Of a DNA stretch of 64,000 nt, positions 62,842 through 64,000 are shown one piece after another. Made by a program: the position numbers and the translations under genes. Source of the stretch: Carposina sasakii (taxonomy: Eukaryota; Arthropoda; Insecta; Lepidoptera; Carposinidae); assembly GCA_014607495.2 (NCBI GenBank), contig CP053165.1, forward strand, positions 2,412,906 to 2,476,905. The letters run 5' to 3'. The stretch's first letter is position 1; each line of letters begins with the position of its first letter. Below the pieces are notes generated by a model. It did no database searches. It was given only the letters and a program-made list of their open reading frames with translations, and had not been told where the DNA came from.

Positions 62842-63105
62842 TACAGGGTGTAACAAAAAGGGTATGTTAAGTGAAAAGCTATGTAAATAGCCCACTATAG
62901 AGAACCTATCCACAAAATTTGAGATCCGAAATCACATGTTTATTTTTCCCGATAGTATGGAGAATTTTTAAATATCTCAGGAATTTTCATACAATCTTGA
63001 AAAATAAAAATGTGATTTCGAGTCTCAAATTTTGGAAATAGGTTCTCTATAGTGGGCTATTTATACAGCTTTTCGCTTAACATACCCTTTCTGTTACACC
63101 CTGTA
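62842..63105. mobile_element. M2 foldback MITE, adjacent to M3
   Basis: 264-bp near-palindrome with both TACAGGGTGTAAC ends and TA flanks. It starts six bases after M3. Confidence 0.85.
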
Positions 63106-63268
63106 TATATAACCCTGTCGTGATGCACCTTGATATAACATATAAGGCACTGGGCTATATAATTATCGTGCCAACGACATGTGACACTTGATGTTACTGC
63201 GCGTGACGTATTACTGCAATAAGTGTCATGTCGCTTCACGGCAGGCTGAAAAGCGTTTCGTACACGAT

Positions 63269-63417
63269 ACAGGATATTTGTGATGCCGTTAAAAAATCTA
63301 TGTTTTAAGTGGAATCATACTAATAGTATAATCGTAATAGTTGGTGAGAACGTATAGAAGTTTGAACATCTTACTCACAAGTCAAGTATAAGAAGCCCTT
63401 TCGTTACATCCTGTATA
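63269..63417. mobile_element. short TACAGGAT-ended MITE
   Basis: Left TACAGGATATTTGTGATGCC, right CCCTTTCGTTACATCCTGTA. The left end resembles M3 and the right end M2, in about 150 bp. Confidence 0.6.
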
Positions 63418-63528
63418 CAGACATTTGTACAGAATGTAGCTGTGCTATGAAAATAACCCACTATAAAGAATCTACCTATTAACAAAATAAGTACATAAAT
63501 AAAATATTGGATGAGACAAATTCCCATA

Positions 63529-63705
63529 TCTATAATATAAAAATGAATCGCTAAATGTGTTGCTAAGCGCAAATCTCGAGAACAGCTGAACCGATTTCGC
63601 TAATTCTTTTTTTTTAATATTCCTAGAAGTATGAGAATGGTTCTTACGGAGAGAAAAAATTGAAAGCCGTCCACATGAAAGGGCATTACACCCGTGGATC
63701 CCTAG
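63529..63705 (+). mobile_element. tiny Helitron, 177 bp
   Basis: A|TCTATAATATAAAAATGAAT to GTGGATCCCTAG|T. Carries AACAGCTGAACCGATTTCGC. Matches the interrupted copy at 7640-7898. Confidence 0.7.
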
Positions 63706-63718
63706 TTTATTATATTAA

Positions 63719-63905
63719 CTAGCGGCCGCCCACGGCTTCGCCCGCGTGAGAGTGCCGTGCGAAGCCGGGGCGGGTCCCTAGTTATAATAAACCTTCCTCG
63801 TGAATCACTCTATCTATTAAAAAAAACCGCATTGAAATCCGTTCCCTAGTTAGAAAGATCTAAGCATACATAGGGACGAACAGACAGCGGCAAGCGACTT
63901 TGATT
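63719..63905 (-). mobile_element. Helitron 3' part, reverse
   Basis: CTAGCGGCCGCCCACGGCTT at its plus-strand start, with AGATCTAAGCATACATAGGG inside as in 1665-1812. Confidence 0.7.
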
Positions 63906-64000
63906 TGTAATATGTAGTGATTTACAAATTAATATTTATTTCGTAGCAGGTCCGTAGTTCGTAGCATATACTACGTCACCGTAGCAGTAACTGGCTGCTA

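Overview
The window looks like lepidopteran (moth or butterfly) nuclear DNA. It is AT-rich and intron-bearing, with no long open reading frames. It is packed with repeats typical of Lepidoptera: 5'-truncated RTE-clade LINE tails, Helitron ends of the TC...CTAG type with the 'CGCGGACGAAGTCGCGGG' hairpin, tRNA-derived SINEs, and many small inverted-repeat elements (MITEs) that begin TACAGGGTG. The species cannot be named from the sequence alone.

I can support one conventional protein gene. On the minus strand, nine coding exons between 21933 and 12932 splice with matching phases into a complete 419-residue Rh-type ammonium transporter (Rh50-like). It has a start, a stop, canonical GT/AG junctions and a nearby AATAAA. 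A non-coding first exon may lie near 24187-24217. Its introns hold RTE fragments, foldback MITEs and SINE pieces, and some of these sit within about 30 bp of splice donors.

Layout: 1-12300 is intergenic repeat mosaic (Helitron end, RTE tails, family X repeats, an ACATGTT palindromic element, MITEs). 12306-24217 holds the Rh50 locus with its 3' flank. 24220-44100 is intergenic, with SINE S1 copies, M1 MITEs, nested insertions and a periodic GGTGACA element. 44141-45508 is a head-to-tail Helitron array that keeps the C-terminal helicase motifs of a Pif1-like Helitron protein. 45520-64000 is more repeat mosaic, ending in adjacent MITEs and two Helitron ends facing each other.

I found no operon, CRISPR array, virus or biosynthetic cluster. 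The most informative material is structural: nested insertions with readable target-site duplications, which give a relative chronology of the repeat families, and intronic repeats placed where they could affect Rh50 splicing. Repeat labels used below: M1 to M5 are MITE families, X is an interspersed repeat of unknown class, S1 is a tRNA-derived SINE, R5 is a short retroposon. These labels are local to this report.
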